Source of the DNA: Verrucomicrobiales bacterium | Lineage (GTDB): Bacteria; Verrucomicrobiota; Verrucomicrobiia; Verrucomicrobiales; DEV007 | Assembly: GCA_016795385.1 (NCBI GenBank) | Contig: JAEUHI010000014.1 | Location: 1 to 64,000, forward strand | Reading direction: 5' to 3' | DNA: 64,000 nucleotides | Shown: positions 53,044 to 62,086 of the stretch, in pieces | How positions within the stretch are numbered: position 1 is the first letter of the stretch | Layout: every line of letters begins with the position of its first letter | Translations under genes and position numbers: made by a program | Notes under the pieces: model-generated | Database searches by the model: none | What the model was told of the DNA's origin: nothing | The model's input: the letters and a program-made list of their open reading frames with translations, nothing else

Positions 53044-56000
53044 CTAACGTTTCTTCAAAAACGCGATCAGATCGGCCATTTCCTCTTTCGTGATCGCGGC
53101 CTCGAGGCCGACGGGCATGAGGGACATGCCGGAGGAAACGAGGGATTTCACCTCGGCCTTGGGCACGGTCATGGTGACACCGCCGGGGACGCGCAGGGTG
53201 ATGGCGGCGGCGTCTTCGCCGTGGACGAGTCCGGCGAGGATGCGTCCGTCGGTGGCCTCGACGGTCTGGGAGACCCAGCGCTCCTCGACGGCGCGGTTGG
53301 GATCGAGGATGTCGGTGAGCAGCGCCTCGGCGGGCTTGATCTTCACGTCGTTGAGCGAGGGACCGACATCGACGCCGATGCCGCCGACCTGATGGCAGGT
53401 GACGCAGGCGGCTTTCTGGAAGACGAGGGCGCCCTTTTCCGGATCACCCGGATGTTTTGTCAGGGTCTCGCGATAGGAGGCGATGAGGGCGGCGCGGTCG
53501 CTGTTGGCTTGGCCGAACAGCTCGAGGGCGAGAGCCTTGATCTCTTCGTTGGTGGAGCGGCCGTAGCTCCAGCGCGTCATCGGTGGCATGAGACCGGGAC
53601 TGATTTCGCCGGCCTTCATTTTTTGCATGAGGATGAGCCCGGTCGCGGGGCTGGCGGTGATGAGTTCGAGGGCCTCGGTGCGAGCGGCGGGGGTGAGGGT
53701 GTTCCACTTTTCGAAAAAGAAATCGGCGACGAGCTCGCGTTTGTCGCGCGCGAGGATGCGGCAGGCCGCCGACTGGATCGCGGGCGATTCGGCGAGGACG
53801 ATGAGGGAGGAGACGACTTCCTTCTTCTCATCGAGCGGACGCTGGGCGACGAGGGTGAGGGCGGCGATACGGGCTTCTTCGGTGGCCTGGCGGTCGAGCG
53901 CGATGGTGGTGGCCTTGGCGAGCAAAGCCTCGAGAGCGGCAGTGCCTTCGCCGAGCTCGGGCAACTTCGCGGCGATGAGGGCAGCGAGGCTCTTTTGTTT
54001 CAGCGGGCTGCGGGCGAGTCCTTCCGACAAGCCCGATACAAGGGCGAACTGATTGGCCCCGGGTTCGCCTTCCAGTTGGGAGAGGAGGGAAGCGATCTCT
54101 TTCAGCTCGCCGCGGGCGGCGACGAGTCGGGCGAAGTCGGTGAGGACGGGACCTGTCTCGGAAGCGGGCTTGGCGAGGAAGGCCTTGTCGTCGAGGAGGG
54201 AAAGAAGGATCGGCGGCGCGGTCGCGGGGAGCGAGGAGAAGATCGCCTTGCGCAGCCAGGCGTCGCCCGGGGCAGCGGCAACGGCTTGGGCGAGGCTGTC
54301 CGCGGACCAGGCGAGGGTGGGATCGAGGGAGATCGCGAGGAAGCGGAAACGCGGCACGTCTTTCGCGGCCGCCTTGACGATGGCATCGGCGAGTTCCTTT
54401 TCCGCACCGATGGCGATGGCGGCGTGGAGAGCGTTTTCGAGAAGGCCGGAGTCGGTCGATTGGGCGAAGACAGGCTCAAGGTGATCGGCTTTGAGAGCGT
54501 CGAGTCCGGCGAGGGTCCAGAGAACGTGCGCCTTGGTGCGGGGATCGCCTGCGGACGCGAGGAGTTTTTCGAGGAGGGGCACCGCGGACGCGTCTTTCTT
54601 CTCGACGAGGAGGCGCTGCGACCCGGTGCGGGTCCAGCCGTTCGCGCTTTCTAACAAAGCCACCAACGCCGCGGTGTCGCCTGCGGGCAGGGCCTTGGCG
54701 GGGGCGGGTTTGGAGCCTTTCGGGGCGAGGCGCCAGATCCGCCCTTGGTCGAAGCCGGCACGCATGTAGTGTGATTTCGCGAAATCCTCGGGGAAGAAGC
54801 GGGCGTGATCGATGAAGCGGCGGTACATGTCGACGATGTAAAGGGCTCCATCGGGACCGTTGCGCACGTTCACGGGGCGGCTCCACTCATCGGCGGAGAC
54901 GAGGAAATCGCGTTTTTCCCCGATGCGTTCGGCGATGAAGCTCGCTCCGTTCGGGACGAGGCGGTTCCGGGTGACGAGTTGTCCCGTGGGATCACAGACG
55001 AAGATCTCGCCGGCGAGGTCGGGCATGAGATCGCCGCGGTAGAGCCCGATGCCGCAGGCGGCGGTGTGGGTGCCGGCATGGGCGGCGGAGGTGGTGTGGC
55101 TGAGGGCGAGGGGATAGACGGGAGCGCCGGGCGGCTGGATGTCCTCGTGGCCGACGGTGATGCCGGCGAGGGGATTGCGTTTCACGGCGGCGAGCGGCAT
55201 CACGGAGAACATGATGGGATTGCGGTTGCTGCACGAGAAGTGGCGGTTGAAGTCATCGAGGGTGCCGCCGAACTGCCCGGCTCCGGTGATGGGCTCGATC
55301 GCGCCGGTGCGGGGATCGTAGTGGAGGTTGAGCCGGGTGATGTCGGTGGTTTTGTCAGGCTCGTTGCCGGGATAGATCTGTTTGCCGTCGAGTCCGTTGC
55401 AGAGCCAGACGTGGTTGTCGAGTCCGTAACGCGGGCTGGAGACCTGGAGCTGGTTGTGTCCGGGCTCGTTCAGGGTGAAGAGCGTCTTGCGCACATCGGC
55501 GATGTCGTCGCCTTCGGTATCCTCGAGGAAGAGGATGGCGGTGCGGGTCGTCGCGAGGAGACCGCCCTTCATCGGCATCAGCCCCTGGACGTGGTCGAGG
55601 CCGTCGGCCCAGGTCACGGCCTTGTCCATGACGCCATCGCCGTCGGTGTCGCTGAGAAGGCGGATGCGGGAGAGGAAAGGTCCTCCATCCTCGACGGGCA
55701 GGGGATAATCGCCCATCTCGGCGACGAACATGCGGCCTTTCTCGTCCCAGACGACATCGACGGGATCACAGGTGAGCGGCTCGCTCGCGACGAGTTGCAT
55801 TTCATAATCGCCGTCGACCTCCCAGAGTTTCGCGCTTTCCTCCGGGCTGAGGGGGAAGCGTCGCGGCATGATGCTCTCGCCGGAGACGGAGTAGCCCATG
55901 TCGGACGAGCCCTGTTCGGCGGCCCATTTCTCGGTGAAGGTGCCGAGCGGATGCAGCTCGAGCCGGCGGATGAGGCAGGCGGCGTATTCGCTCTGCAGCC

Positions 56001-56772
56001 CGATGAATCCCGAGGAAGGATGGCAATCGGTGACCTCGTTGACGAGTTCGCCGTTGAGAAGGATGCGGATGGTGTCTCCGGCGCAGATGACCTCCATCCG
56101 GTTCCATTCGCCGAGGGGATTTTCGAGGTCCTTCGGACCGCGATAGCCTTTCACATCCGCCCAGTCGGGATCGCGGTCGCGCCAGTTGATGCGGGCCATC
56201 GTTTTGCCGGCCTCGGGGAAGGTCTCTTTGGCGGAGCCTTTGGTCCAGACCGGTTCGTTGTCACGGTCGCGTTTCACCTCGGCGGTGACCTTGGTTGGGG
56301 CGATCGTGCCATCCGCCGCCTTGGAGGCCAGCACGAGGATGTCGCCACTGCCCCCCTCGATGAGCTGGCCCTCGATGCAGCTCATCCAGGTGTTCCCGTA
56401 GGATCCATCGGGACCAAAGGCATGGAGGAGCAGACCGCAGTCGCGGGCGCGATCGGCGCGGGTGCCGAGGGTTCGCTCGCCCCACTGGTAATCGATGACG
56501 AGATGATAATCGCGGTAGGCCTGCTTCGTGCGGAGGTAACCCATGCCTTCGCCGCTCACGCGCATCACGCCGTTCCCGCCGATCGCCCAGATCTTTTTCG
56601 GATCATCGGAGAGCGATGCTTTCGGATTGAGATGGGCCGTGAAATCCTTGAGCTCCGGATCGGCGAGGAGATTGACGACCTTGTCGGGGGCGACCGCGGG
56701 CGATTCCTGGGCGCGCAGGCCCCCGAGGCTTAGACAAATGGCGAGAAGCGAAAAGACGGCCGTCCGGATCAT
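53044..56772 (-). CDS. Giant PVC-type protein: DUF1080, PVC dehydrogenase propeller, HEAT repeats and cytochrome c
   Basis: 1242 aa. Signal peptide (MIRTAVFSLLAICLSLGGLR). DUF1080 (3-keto-disaccharide hydrolase fold) lies at about 35-275 (YHLVIDYQWGERTL, DCGLLLHAFGPDGS, NRMEVICAGDTIRILLNGEL). The PVC-type dehydrogenase/heme-binding beta propeller lies at about 300-690 (PVDVVWDEKGRMFVAEMGDY, LNEPGHNQLQVSSPRYGLDN). Helical HEAT-type repeats run about 700-1070. A C-terminal cytochrome c domain ends the protein (GALVFQKAACVTCHQVGGIG, IGVDVGPSLNDV). It is probably periplasmic and may couple sugar oxidation to electron transfer. It faces the second DUF1549/DUF1501 pair. Confidence 0.9.
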   Translation of the reverse strand: MIRTAVFSLLAICLSLGGLRAQESPAVAPDKVVNLLADPELKDFTAHLNPKASLSDDPKKIWAIGGNGVMRVSGEGMGYLRTKQAYRDYHLVIDYQWGERTLGTRADRARDCGLLLHAFGPDGSYGNTWMSCIEGQLIEGGSGDILVLASKAADGTIAPTKVTAEVKRDRDNEPVWTKGSAKETFPEAGKTMARINWRDRDPDWADVKGYRGPKDLENPLGEWNRMEVICAGDTIRILLNGELVNEVTDCHPSSGFIGLQSEYAACLIRRLELHPLGTFTEKWAAEQGSSDMGYSVSGESIMPRRFPLSPEESAKLWEVDGDYEMQLVASEPLTCDPVDVVWDEKGRMFVAEMGDYPLPVEDGGPFLSRIRLLSDTDGDGVMDKAVTWADGLDHVQGLMPMKGGLLATTRTAILFLEDTEGDDIADVRKTLFTLNEPGHNQLQVSSPRYGLDNHVWLCNGLDGKQIYPGNEPDKTTDITRLNLHYDPRTGAIEPITGAGQFGGTLDDFNRHFSCSNRNPIMFSVMPLAAVKRNPLAGITVGHEDIQPPGAPVYPLALSHTTSAAHAGTHTAACGIGLYRGDLMPDLAGEIFVCDPTGQLVTRNRLVPNGASFIAERIGEKRDFLVSADEWSRPVNVRNGPDGALYIVDMYRRFIDHARFFPEDFAKSHYMRAGFDQGRIWRLAPKGSKPAPAKALPAGDTAALVALLESANGWTRTGSQRLLVEKKDASAVPLLEKLLASAGDPRTKAHVLWTLAGLDALKADHLEPVFAQSTDSGLLENALHAAIAIGAEKELADAIVKAAAKDVPRFRFLAISLDPTLAWSADSLAQAVAAAPGDAWLRKAIFSSLPATAPPILLSLLDDKAFLAKPASETGPVLTDFARLVAARGELKEIASLLSQLEGEPGANQFALVSGLSEGLARSPLKQKSLAALIAAKLPELGEGTAALEALLAKATTIALDRQATEEARIAALTLVAQRPLDEKKEVVSSLIVLAESPAIQSAACRILARDKRELVADFFFEKWNTLTPAARTEALELITASPATGLILMQKMKAGEISPGLMPPMTRWSYGRSTNEEIKALALELFGQANSDRAALIASYRETLTKHPGDPEKGALVFQKAACVTCHQVGGIGVDVGPSLNDVKIKPAEALLTDILDPNRAVEERWVSQTVEATDGRILAGLVHGEDAAAITLRVPGGVTMTVPKAEVKSLVSSGMSLMPVGLEAAITKEEMADLIAFLKKR

Positions 56773-56863
56773 AGACGGCTATTCTAGCGACCTGCCCCCG
56801 CCATGGAAAGCCGCCAAAGCGACGCCATTGCGGGAGGGCGCGACCGGATCGCGTGAGTGCCGC

Positions 56864-57574
56864 TCAGTTCACGTCGGTGAAGACGGCCTGCACGTCCTCG
56901 TCGTCCTCGAGTTTGTCGAGGAGGACTTCGATGTCATTCATCTGCTCTTCGGTGAAGTCCTTCGGATTGGCGGGGATGCGCTCGGCCGCGGCTTTCTTGA
57001 TCTCGATGCCGAGGCCTTCGACGCCGGCGGTGAGTTTGCCGAAGTCGGTGAAATCCCCGTAGGCGTAGGCGATCCCCTCGTTCACCTCGAGTTCCTCGAG
57101 ACCTGCGTCGATGAGGCTGAGCTCGATCTCCTCGATGTCCATCTCCGGCTTCACCTCGAACTGCACGACGGCCTTGCGTTTGAAGAGGAACTCGAGCGAT
57201 CCGGTGGGGAGGAGCTGGCCGCCGGACTTGTTGAAGTAGGTCTTGATGTTGGCGACGGAGCGGTTCGAGTTGTCCGTGGCGCATTCGATGAAGATCATGA
57301 CGCCGTGGGGGCCTTTGCCCTCGTAGTTGATCTCCTTGATGTCCGCCGCATCCTTGCCCGAAGCGCGCTTGATCGCGTTTTCGACGTTGTCCTTGGGCAT
57401 GTTGGCCGCCTTGGCCTGCTGGATCGCGAGGCGCAGCTTGGGGTTGTTGGCGGGATCGGATCCGCCTTCCTTGGCCGCCATCGTGATGGCCTTCCCGATC
57501 TTCGGAAAGGCCTTGGACATTTTATCCCATCGCGCCTCCTTCGAGGCCCGCCGATATTCGAATGCTCTACCCAT
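56864..57574 (-). CDS. YebC/PmpR-family transcriptional regulator
   Basis: 236 aa from [20 protein letters not shown]; 13 upstream codons are not conserved. YebC landmarks: [40 protein letters not shown] and [20 protein letters not shown]. Usual length is about 235-250 aa. Some members regulate quorum or recombination genes, and others ease ribosome stalling at polyproline. Confidence 0.92.
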   Translation of the reverse strand: MGRAFEYRRASKEARWDKMSKAFPKIGKAITMAAKEGGSDPANNPKLRLAIQQAKAANMPKDNVENAIKRASGKDAADIKEINYEGKGPHGVMIFIECATDNSNRSVANIKTYFNKSGGQLLPTGSLEFLFKRKAVVQFEVKPEMDIEEIELSLIDAGLEELEVNEGIAYAYGDFTDFGKLTAGVEGLGIEIKKAAAERIPANPKDFTEEQMNDIEVLLDKLEDDEDVQAVFTDVN

Positions 57575-57643
57575 AGTGCGGAGACTCTTGCCCCGGAACG
57601 CGGCATTTCGCAAGGCCGATTCGACGGGAGAAGACGGTGATCC

Positions 57644-58435
57644 TCAACGCCGCCCCAGCACGAGGACGAGGTCGCTGTATTCGTCGTCGAAACGGCGCGT
57701 CTCTCCGATCTCATGACGGAAATCATGGCAGGCGAGCACCTCGAAGGCCCCGCACTTTTTGAGAAGAGAGCGAAGCTGGGTGGCTTGGTAGGATCGCACT
57801 TCCCAGAGTGTTTCCTGCTCTTCGGTCCGCCCGTCGGGACGATTGACGCGCAGACGCGAGCGCATCGGTTCAAGACGCGTGCCGGGTCGCGGCGGCCAGG
57901 TGCGGGTGTTGCAGACGACTTCGAGACCATCGCGGGAGGCGCTCCATCGCTCGTGGGTCGGCTTGGCCGCATCGGCCGGGGTGAGATGGACGCCGAGCAC
58001 GAACAGTCCCCCCGGTTTCAGCACCGCCGCGACCCGATTCAGGCAGGCGAGGGCATCCGCCTCGGTGAGGAGGTATTTGAAAGTGCTGACGAGGCAATGC
58101 ACCAGATCGTAGCGCTGCCGGTCCCGGACGCGGAAAGACTCCATGCGATCCTGCCAGATCCGGGCCTCGATCCCGGTATCGGCGAGGCGATCCCGGGCAA
58201 AGGCGAGCATCTCCGGATTCAGGTCGAAGCCGTCGACTTTCCAGCCGCGTTCGCCGAGGGATTTCACGAGCCGCCCGCTGCCGCAGGCCAGCTCGAGCGA
58301 GGCGTGGCCGCGGGTCTTGCCGTGCCGGGCGCGGACGGCCTCGAGGAAGTCGGTCTCCTGCTCGGTGTCGGCGTCGAAGATGATGTCGTAGAAGAGCGGG
58401 GTGTCGTACCAATCGCGGCGGACGGGGGCGGGCAT
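57644..58435 (-). CDS. Class I SAM-dependent methyltransferase
   Basis: 263 aa from MPAPVRRDWYDTPLFYDIIF; the frame is open 42 codons further. Motif I is SLELACGSGRLVKSLGERGW. VDGFDLNPEMLAFARDRLAD is the acidic loop. YDLVHCLVSTFKYLLTEADA and VLKPGGLFVLGVHLTP are motifs II/III. Acceptor unknown. It lies 69 nt upstream of the yebC-like gene on the same strand. Confidence 0.88.
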   Translation of the reverse strand: MPAPVRRDWYDTPLFYDIIFDADTEQETDFLEAVRARHGKTRGHASLELACGSGRLVKSLGERGWKVDGFDLNPEMLAFARDRLADTGIEARIWQDRMESFRVRDRQRYDLVHCLVSTFKYLLTEADALACLNRVAAVLKPGGLFVLGVHLTPADAAKPTHERWSASRDGLEVVCNTRTWPPRPGTRLEPMRSRLRVNRPDGRTEEQETLWEVRSYQATQLRSLLKKCGAFEVLACHDFRHEIGETRRFDDEYSDLVLVLGRR

Positions 58436-58573
58436 GGTCGGGAAGATAGGGAGCGCCTCCCCCGTGTCGAACGGATTTCGAACATTTCCCCGACGGGGCG
58501 ATTCCAAGAGCGTAAGGAAACCGGCGTTGATCGCGTCTTTGACCTTGTTGTTGCCATCCATTATTCTCCAACC

Positions 58574-59206
58574 ATGAAATTCCCGCTATCCCAGATCGGA
58601 TCCGTCCTAGTCGCAGTCGTCGCCGCGGGCTCCTGCGCCGAGGCCGATGAGAAAGAACCGGGAGAGACATCCTCCAAGAAAGAGACCGCGATCGAGGTGC
58701 TCCCGGCAAAACCGGCCCAACCGACCGCAGCCGTGGAGAAGACCGACGAGGAGTGGCAGAAGATCCTCACTCCCGAGCAGTATCAGATCCTCCGCAAAGC
58801 CGGCACGGAGCGGGCGAACGGCAAGGTCTACGAGGAATTCAAAAACCACGGCGGCGGCACCTATTACTGCGCGGGCTGCAATGCCGAGCTCTTCACCTCG
58901 AAGGAGAAATTCGATTCTCACTGTGGTTGGCCTTCCTTCTACGACCCCTCGAAAGCGAAGAACATCAAATACAGTGTCGATTACCACCTCGGCTACGCCC
59001 GCACCGAGGTGCTCTGCAAGGTGTGCAACGGTCACCTCGGTCACGTCTTCGAAGGCGAAGGATTCTCCACGCCGACCGACAAGCGTTATTGCATCAACGG
59101 CACCGTCCTGAAATTCGTGCCCTTCCCCGAGGGTGACGGCGAGAAGACCGCCGAGGCTCCCGCCAAGCCCGAAGAGGCGAAGAAAGAAGAAAAGAAAGCG
59201 GAGTAA
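58574..59206 (+). CDS. msrB: Exported peptide-methionine (R)-S-oxide reductase MsrB
   Basis: 210 aa. Signal-like N-terminus with a possible lipobox at C21 (AAGSC). Linker to about 58, then the MsrB core: KTDEEWQKILTPEQYQILRK, Zn ligands C99/C102 (CAGC) and C148/C151 (CKVC), HCGWPSFYD, GHLGHVFEGEG and the catalytic C173 in KRYCINGTVLKF. A Lys/Glu/Ala-rich tail follows (EGDGEKTAEAPAKPEEAKK). Export suggests repair of periplasmic or surface proteins. It is divergent from the methyltransferase gene. Confidence 0.93.
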   Translation: MKFPLSQIGSVLVAVVAAGSCAEADEKEPGETSSKKETAIEVLPAKPAQPTAAVEKTDEEWQKILTPEQYQILRKAGTERANGKVYEEFKNHGGGTYYCAGCNAELFTSKEKFDSHCGWPSFYDPSKAKNIKYSVDYHLGYARTEVLCKVCNGHLGHVFEGEGFSTPTDKRYCINGTVLKFVPFPEGDGEKTAEAPAKPEEAKKEEKKAE

Positions 59207-59226
59207 GGCGTCGGTCGTGTCTCCGG

Positions 59227-60813
59227 CTAGGGCGGCGGCGAGCCGTAGAGGGTCTCGTAGTAAAGCGTCCGCATGCCTTCCGTCATCCGCTTCCACCAGC
59301 TGCCTTCCTCTTCATTGAAGTGGAGGGTCAAATCCTCCTCGTCGTAGCGGACGTAGGCGCCCGGGGTGTGATCGAGATACCAGTCGAGGAGTTGCTGGGG
59401 TGACGTGTTCCGGAAGGTGCGGTCGGCCGGCAGATCCGTGGGCGGGTGCTGTTCCCACCGCTCGGTGCTTTTCCAGGCCAACTGCGCCCCCACGCCGATG
59501 TAGCCGAGCAGCTGCGTCTCGGCGTCGTCCAGATCCTCGGGCACGGTGATGCGTGGAAGGACGCAATCAAAAAGGTCTTCGGTCGTCCGTGGATTCGGCA
59601 TGTCGGGCAGGCCGGGGATCTCCCCCGTCCATTCGGTCATCGAAGGAACCAAGACCAGCCGCATCGGGCTCCCTGGAGCTTTGTCTTGGATCGAGGCGAT
59701 CAATACCCCGTCGTTCGTCTGATCGTCATCCCACCCCCAGAAGACTCCGGACCCATCCACGATGCCGCAGTGGTCCACGAGATAAGTTCGTGACGAAGCG
59801 CGCACATAGACCCTCGCGGAGGCTAGTGGCGGATCCTTGGGTGAAAATGCGACCAACCGATCACGCCGACCCGAACTCGGGTTTACCAGTTTTCGAATGT
59901 CATTCTTCTCCGTTTCGGACAGTGAAGGAGCGGGCTCGAAAACCTGGAACCAGGAGTCCACCTCCATGGCCTCGTTGGTCGCGGTCAGCCACTGGAGGCG
60001 GAGACGGTCGCCAAAGGTGATTTCGGCACCGGGTCGCGAAGGCAGCTCGAGGATTTCGGGCTCACCCGTGAGGAATCTGACCTGGCACTTGAGAGGGGTG
60101 TCATGCCAAAGGAGGAGATCGGTATCGATGCGCAGCCATTCACCGGAGACCTCGTGGCGGGCGGATCCGTCGCCTTCTTCCTTCAGATGGTAGGTCACCT
60201 GCGCTCCTGTCCTCGCATCGCCGCCCTCCAATCGCGTGGCCCGCGGATACGGCATGCCCCGGGTGCGGAAAACGAGTCGAAGGAGCGGCGTTTGGTAGAG
60301 ACGCGGCGGGAGAAAGCTGGCAAAGGAGTCCGGCAGTCCCAGCTCGCTGCGCCGGGAAGCACTGATGGGCTCCAAGGTCACCGGATCACGGAGGGTGAGT
60401 GGCGTCATCCAGGCTTGATTCTCGATGGGATCATCCGGTCCGGGGATCCACGTGGCGAACGCGACCAGCTCCACTGCATCGTCGCCCAGAAAGCTTTCAG
60501 CCCACGCGGAGGGCGGGGTCACCGTTCCGGGTTTGATTTCCTTGCTGAAGTCGTAAAGAAAAGTCCCTTTGTCTCCTTCGAATCTTGCCGGTTCCCTCAT
60601 CGGCTTCGTCGCCGGCCAGGAGGCCCGGGTGTTCCGATCGGCAGGCTCGAGCAGACCAAAATGACCATCCTTGAATCCATAGGTATCGCGGGAGGCGGTC
60701 GCGGCGCTGTGGAAATCCTGCCGCTGGAAGTTCATCACCAAAAGGATGATCGCGGCGAGTAGCGCATACAGCAGAATCCCTCCGATCAGACAGCCCTTGG
60801 TGCGCTTGCTCAC
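59227..60813 (-). CDS. Membrane-anchored protein of unknown function
   Basis: 528 aa from GTG 60813 (MSKRTKGCLIGGILLYALLA); a TTG at 60864 would add 17 residues. One TM at about 7-29 (LIGGILLYALLAAIILLVMN). The rest is extracytoplasmic, with many Trp and Asp, and no known family: DAVELVAFATWIPGPDDPIE, FLPPRLYQTPLLRLVFRTRG, KDPPLASARVYVRASSRTYL and QLLDWYLDHTPGAYVRYDEE. No catalytic motif. The coding region is convergent with msrB; its 5' end is 269 nt from the hsp20 start. Confidence 0.7.
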   Translation of the reverse strand: MSKRTKGCLIGGILLYALLAAIILLVMNFQRQDFHSAATASRDTYGFKDGHFGLLEPADRNTRASWPATKPMREPARFEGDKGTFLYDFSKEIKPGTVTPPSAWAESFLGDDAVELVAFATWIPGPDDPIENQAWMTPLTLRDPVTLEPISASRRSELGLPDSFASFLPPRLYQTPLLRLVFRTRGMPYPRATRLEGGDARTGAQVTYHLKEEGDGSARHEVSGEWLRIDTDLLLWHDTPLKCQVRFLTGEPEILELPSRPGAEITFGDRLRLQWLTATNEAMEVDSWFQVFEPAPSLSETEKNDIRKLVNPSSGRRDRLVAFSPKDPPLASARVYVRASSRTYLVDHCGIVDGSGVFWGWDDDQTNDGVLIASIQDKAPGSPMRLVLVPSMTEWTGEIPGLPDMPNPRTTEDLFDCVLPRITVPEDLDDAETQLLGYIGVGAQLAWKSTERWEQHPPTDLPADRTFRNTSPQQLLDWYLDHTPGAYVRYDEEDLTLHFNEEEGSWWKRMTEGMRTLYYETLYGSPPP

Positions 60814-60860
60814 GCCGCTGATTGTAGGGAGAGACCGCCTCGAATGAAAAGTCCCAATCC

Positions 60861-60882
60861 GCAAAAATCGGCAAATTTTTGC
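60861..60882. promoter_or_regulatory. Palindrome upstream of the hsp20 promoter
   Basis: GCAAAAAT (60861-60868) and ATTTTTGC (60875-60882), spaced by 6 nt. Candidate activator site or promoter element for the divergent gene. Confidence 0.45.
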
Positions 60883-60932
60883 GTGTGCCAGAATGACTCT
60901 TGAGGTGTGTCTGATATTGAATGCCGTGAGTC

Positions 60933-60950
60933 AAAATGGCTCCATTTTGT
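60933..60950. promoter_or_regulatory. Candidate enhancer-binding site for the sigma-54 promoter
   Basis: Perfect palindrome CAAAATGG-ct-CCATTTTG, 71-88 nt upstream of the -24 element at 61021. Sigma-54 activators bind palindromes at this distance, and the region between is AT-rich and could bend. Confidence 0.55.
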
Positions 60951-61019
60951 CGGGGTGGTCAGTTGGAGTTTGTTTCGTAAATGGTTGATGAAAAACAAGT
61001 TGATAGGATTCGGCGATCA

Positions 61020-61036
61020 CTGGCACGGAGGCTGCA
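61020..61036 (+). promoter_or_regulatory. Sigma-54 (RpoN) -24/-12 promoter of the hsp20 genes
   Basis: C-TGGCACG-GAGG-CTGC-A. Against the consensus YTGGCACGNNNNTTGCW there is one mismatch (C for T), with GG and GC exactly 12 nt apart. The ATG of hsp20 is 47 nt downstream, leaving about 36 nt of leader. Confidence 0.75.
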
Positions 61037-61082
61037 TTCCTATGGCGCGAGTTCATCAACCAAACTCCAATTCAATCAAATC

Positions 61083-61514
61083 ATGAAACTGATCCGATAC
61101 ACCCATCCTCTCCAAAACCTCCGCGAATGGGATGCCCTTTTCGGCGACCCGCTTCGCTTCTTCGGCCCCTTCCTGAACGTGGCGCAGGGGAAAGCCGCCC
61201 GCCGGCCCGCTGCTTCAGGCGTCGAATGGTATGAAGACGACACGCACTTTCACGCCCGCGTCGAATTGCCCGGCGTGAAACGCGAGCATCTCCGCCTCGA
61301 CGCCGAGGAGGGTCTCCTGCGTCTCGCTCTGGAGATCACGAACCCAGGCAATGAGGAAGCCGGCCAAACCTCCACGTCGCGCTCCGAGTATGTCCTGCGC
61401 TGCCCCGAGGGCGTCCGCACCGAAGGCATCCAAGCCCGGCTCGCCGACGGCATCCTCGAGGTGTCCCTGCCGAAGGAGGAAGTCCGCAAACCCGTCAGCA
61501 TCGAGATCCGCTGA
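61083..61514 (+). CDS. Small heat shock protein (Hsp20/alpha-crystallin), first copy
   Basis: 143 aa from MKLIRYTHPLQNLREWDALF. An alpha-crystallin domain lies at about 45-143 (VEWYEDDTHFHARVELPGVK, DGILEVSLPKEEVRKPVSIE). The A-x-x-x-n-G-v-L motif reads ARLADGILEVSLP. ATP-independent holdase. The start is set by the crystallin N-terminus and by the sigma-54 promoter 47 nt upstream. The next hsp20 gene follows after 45 nt. Confidence 0.95.
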   Translation: MKLIRYTHPLQNLREWDALFGDPLRFFGPFLNVAQGKAARRPAASGVEWYEDDTHFHARVELPGVKREHLRLDAEEGLLRLALEITNPGNEEAGQTSTSRSEYVLRCPEGVRTEGIQARLADGILEVSLPKEEVRKPVSIEIR

Positions 61515-61559
61515 CCCGCTGCGCCAACCATCAACCCTGACATTCCAACCGATCCCATC

Positions 61560-61967
61560 ATGAACGAAGGTAACGAAACCTGTTGTCCCTCCACCCAGGC
61601 TGGCGAAAGCACCGCTCTCGCCGTGACCCGGCCCGCCCCTGTCGAGCGGCTTCGGCCTCATTACACCTCGCGTTACGACGAGGAATCCTGGGAGGTCGCG
61701 GTGCGCCTCCCGGGAGCGAAAAAGGAAGACGTGCGTGTCACCGTCGAGAACGAAGTGCTCGAGATCGAGGCCGTGCGTCGCCGTGAAACGCCGCCAACCT
61801 GGCGGGCCCTCGGCGACTACGCCCCTGAAAAACACTGGCACCTGCGTCTCGATGTCGGCCCCGAGGTCGACGAGGCGCGCATCTCCGGTGCGCTGGAGGA
61901 CGGAGTTCTCACCCTGCGGCTTCCACTGCGCGAAGAGGTGAAACCCCGCCGTATTGAAATCCAGTAA
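61560..61967 (+). CDS. Small heat shock protein (Hsp20/alpha-crystallin), second copy
   Basis: 135 aa. Cys pair near the start (NETCCPSTQ), then the crystallin domain (YDEESWEVAVRLPGAKKEDV, GALEDGVLTLRLPLREEVKP). It lacks the longer N-terminal arm of the first copy. Pairs of unequal Hsp20 proteins often form mixed assemblies. It is followed by a strong terminator at 61997-62035, so the two genes form one unit. Confidence 0.94.
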   Translation: MNEGNETCCPSTQAGESTALAVTRPAPVERLRPHYTSRYDEESWEVAVRLPGAKKEDVRVTVENEVLEIEAVRRRETPPTWRALGDYAPEKHWHLRLDVGPEVDEARISGALEDGVLTLRLPLREEVKPRRIEIQ

Positions 61968-61996
61968 ACCCGTCCCGCAGCGTCAGCTGCTTGCAG

Positions 61997-62035
61997 GCCG
62001 TCCGCTCCCGGAAGGGAACGGGCGGCTTCTTTTTA
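61997..62035 (+). terminator. Intrinsic terminator of the hsp20 operon
   Basis: GCCGTCCGCTCCC (61997-62009), GGAA loop, GGGAACGGGCGGC (62014-62026; two G-U pairs), then TTCTTTTTAG. GNRA-like loop and a T-rich tail. Confidence 0.85.
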
Positions 62036-62086
62036 GGGATGCGAGACGGTGATTGTCGCCACGAGGGAAATTCGATACAGTGGGGC

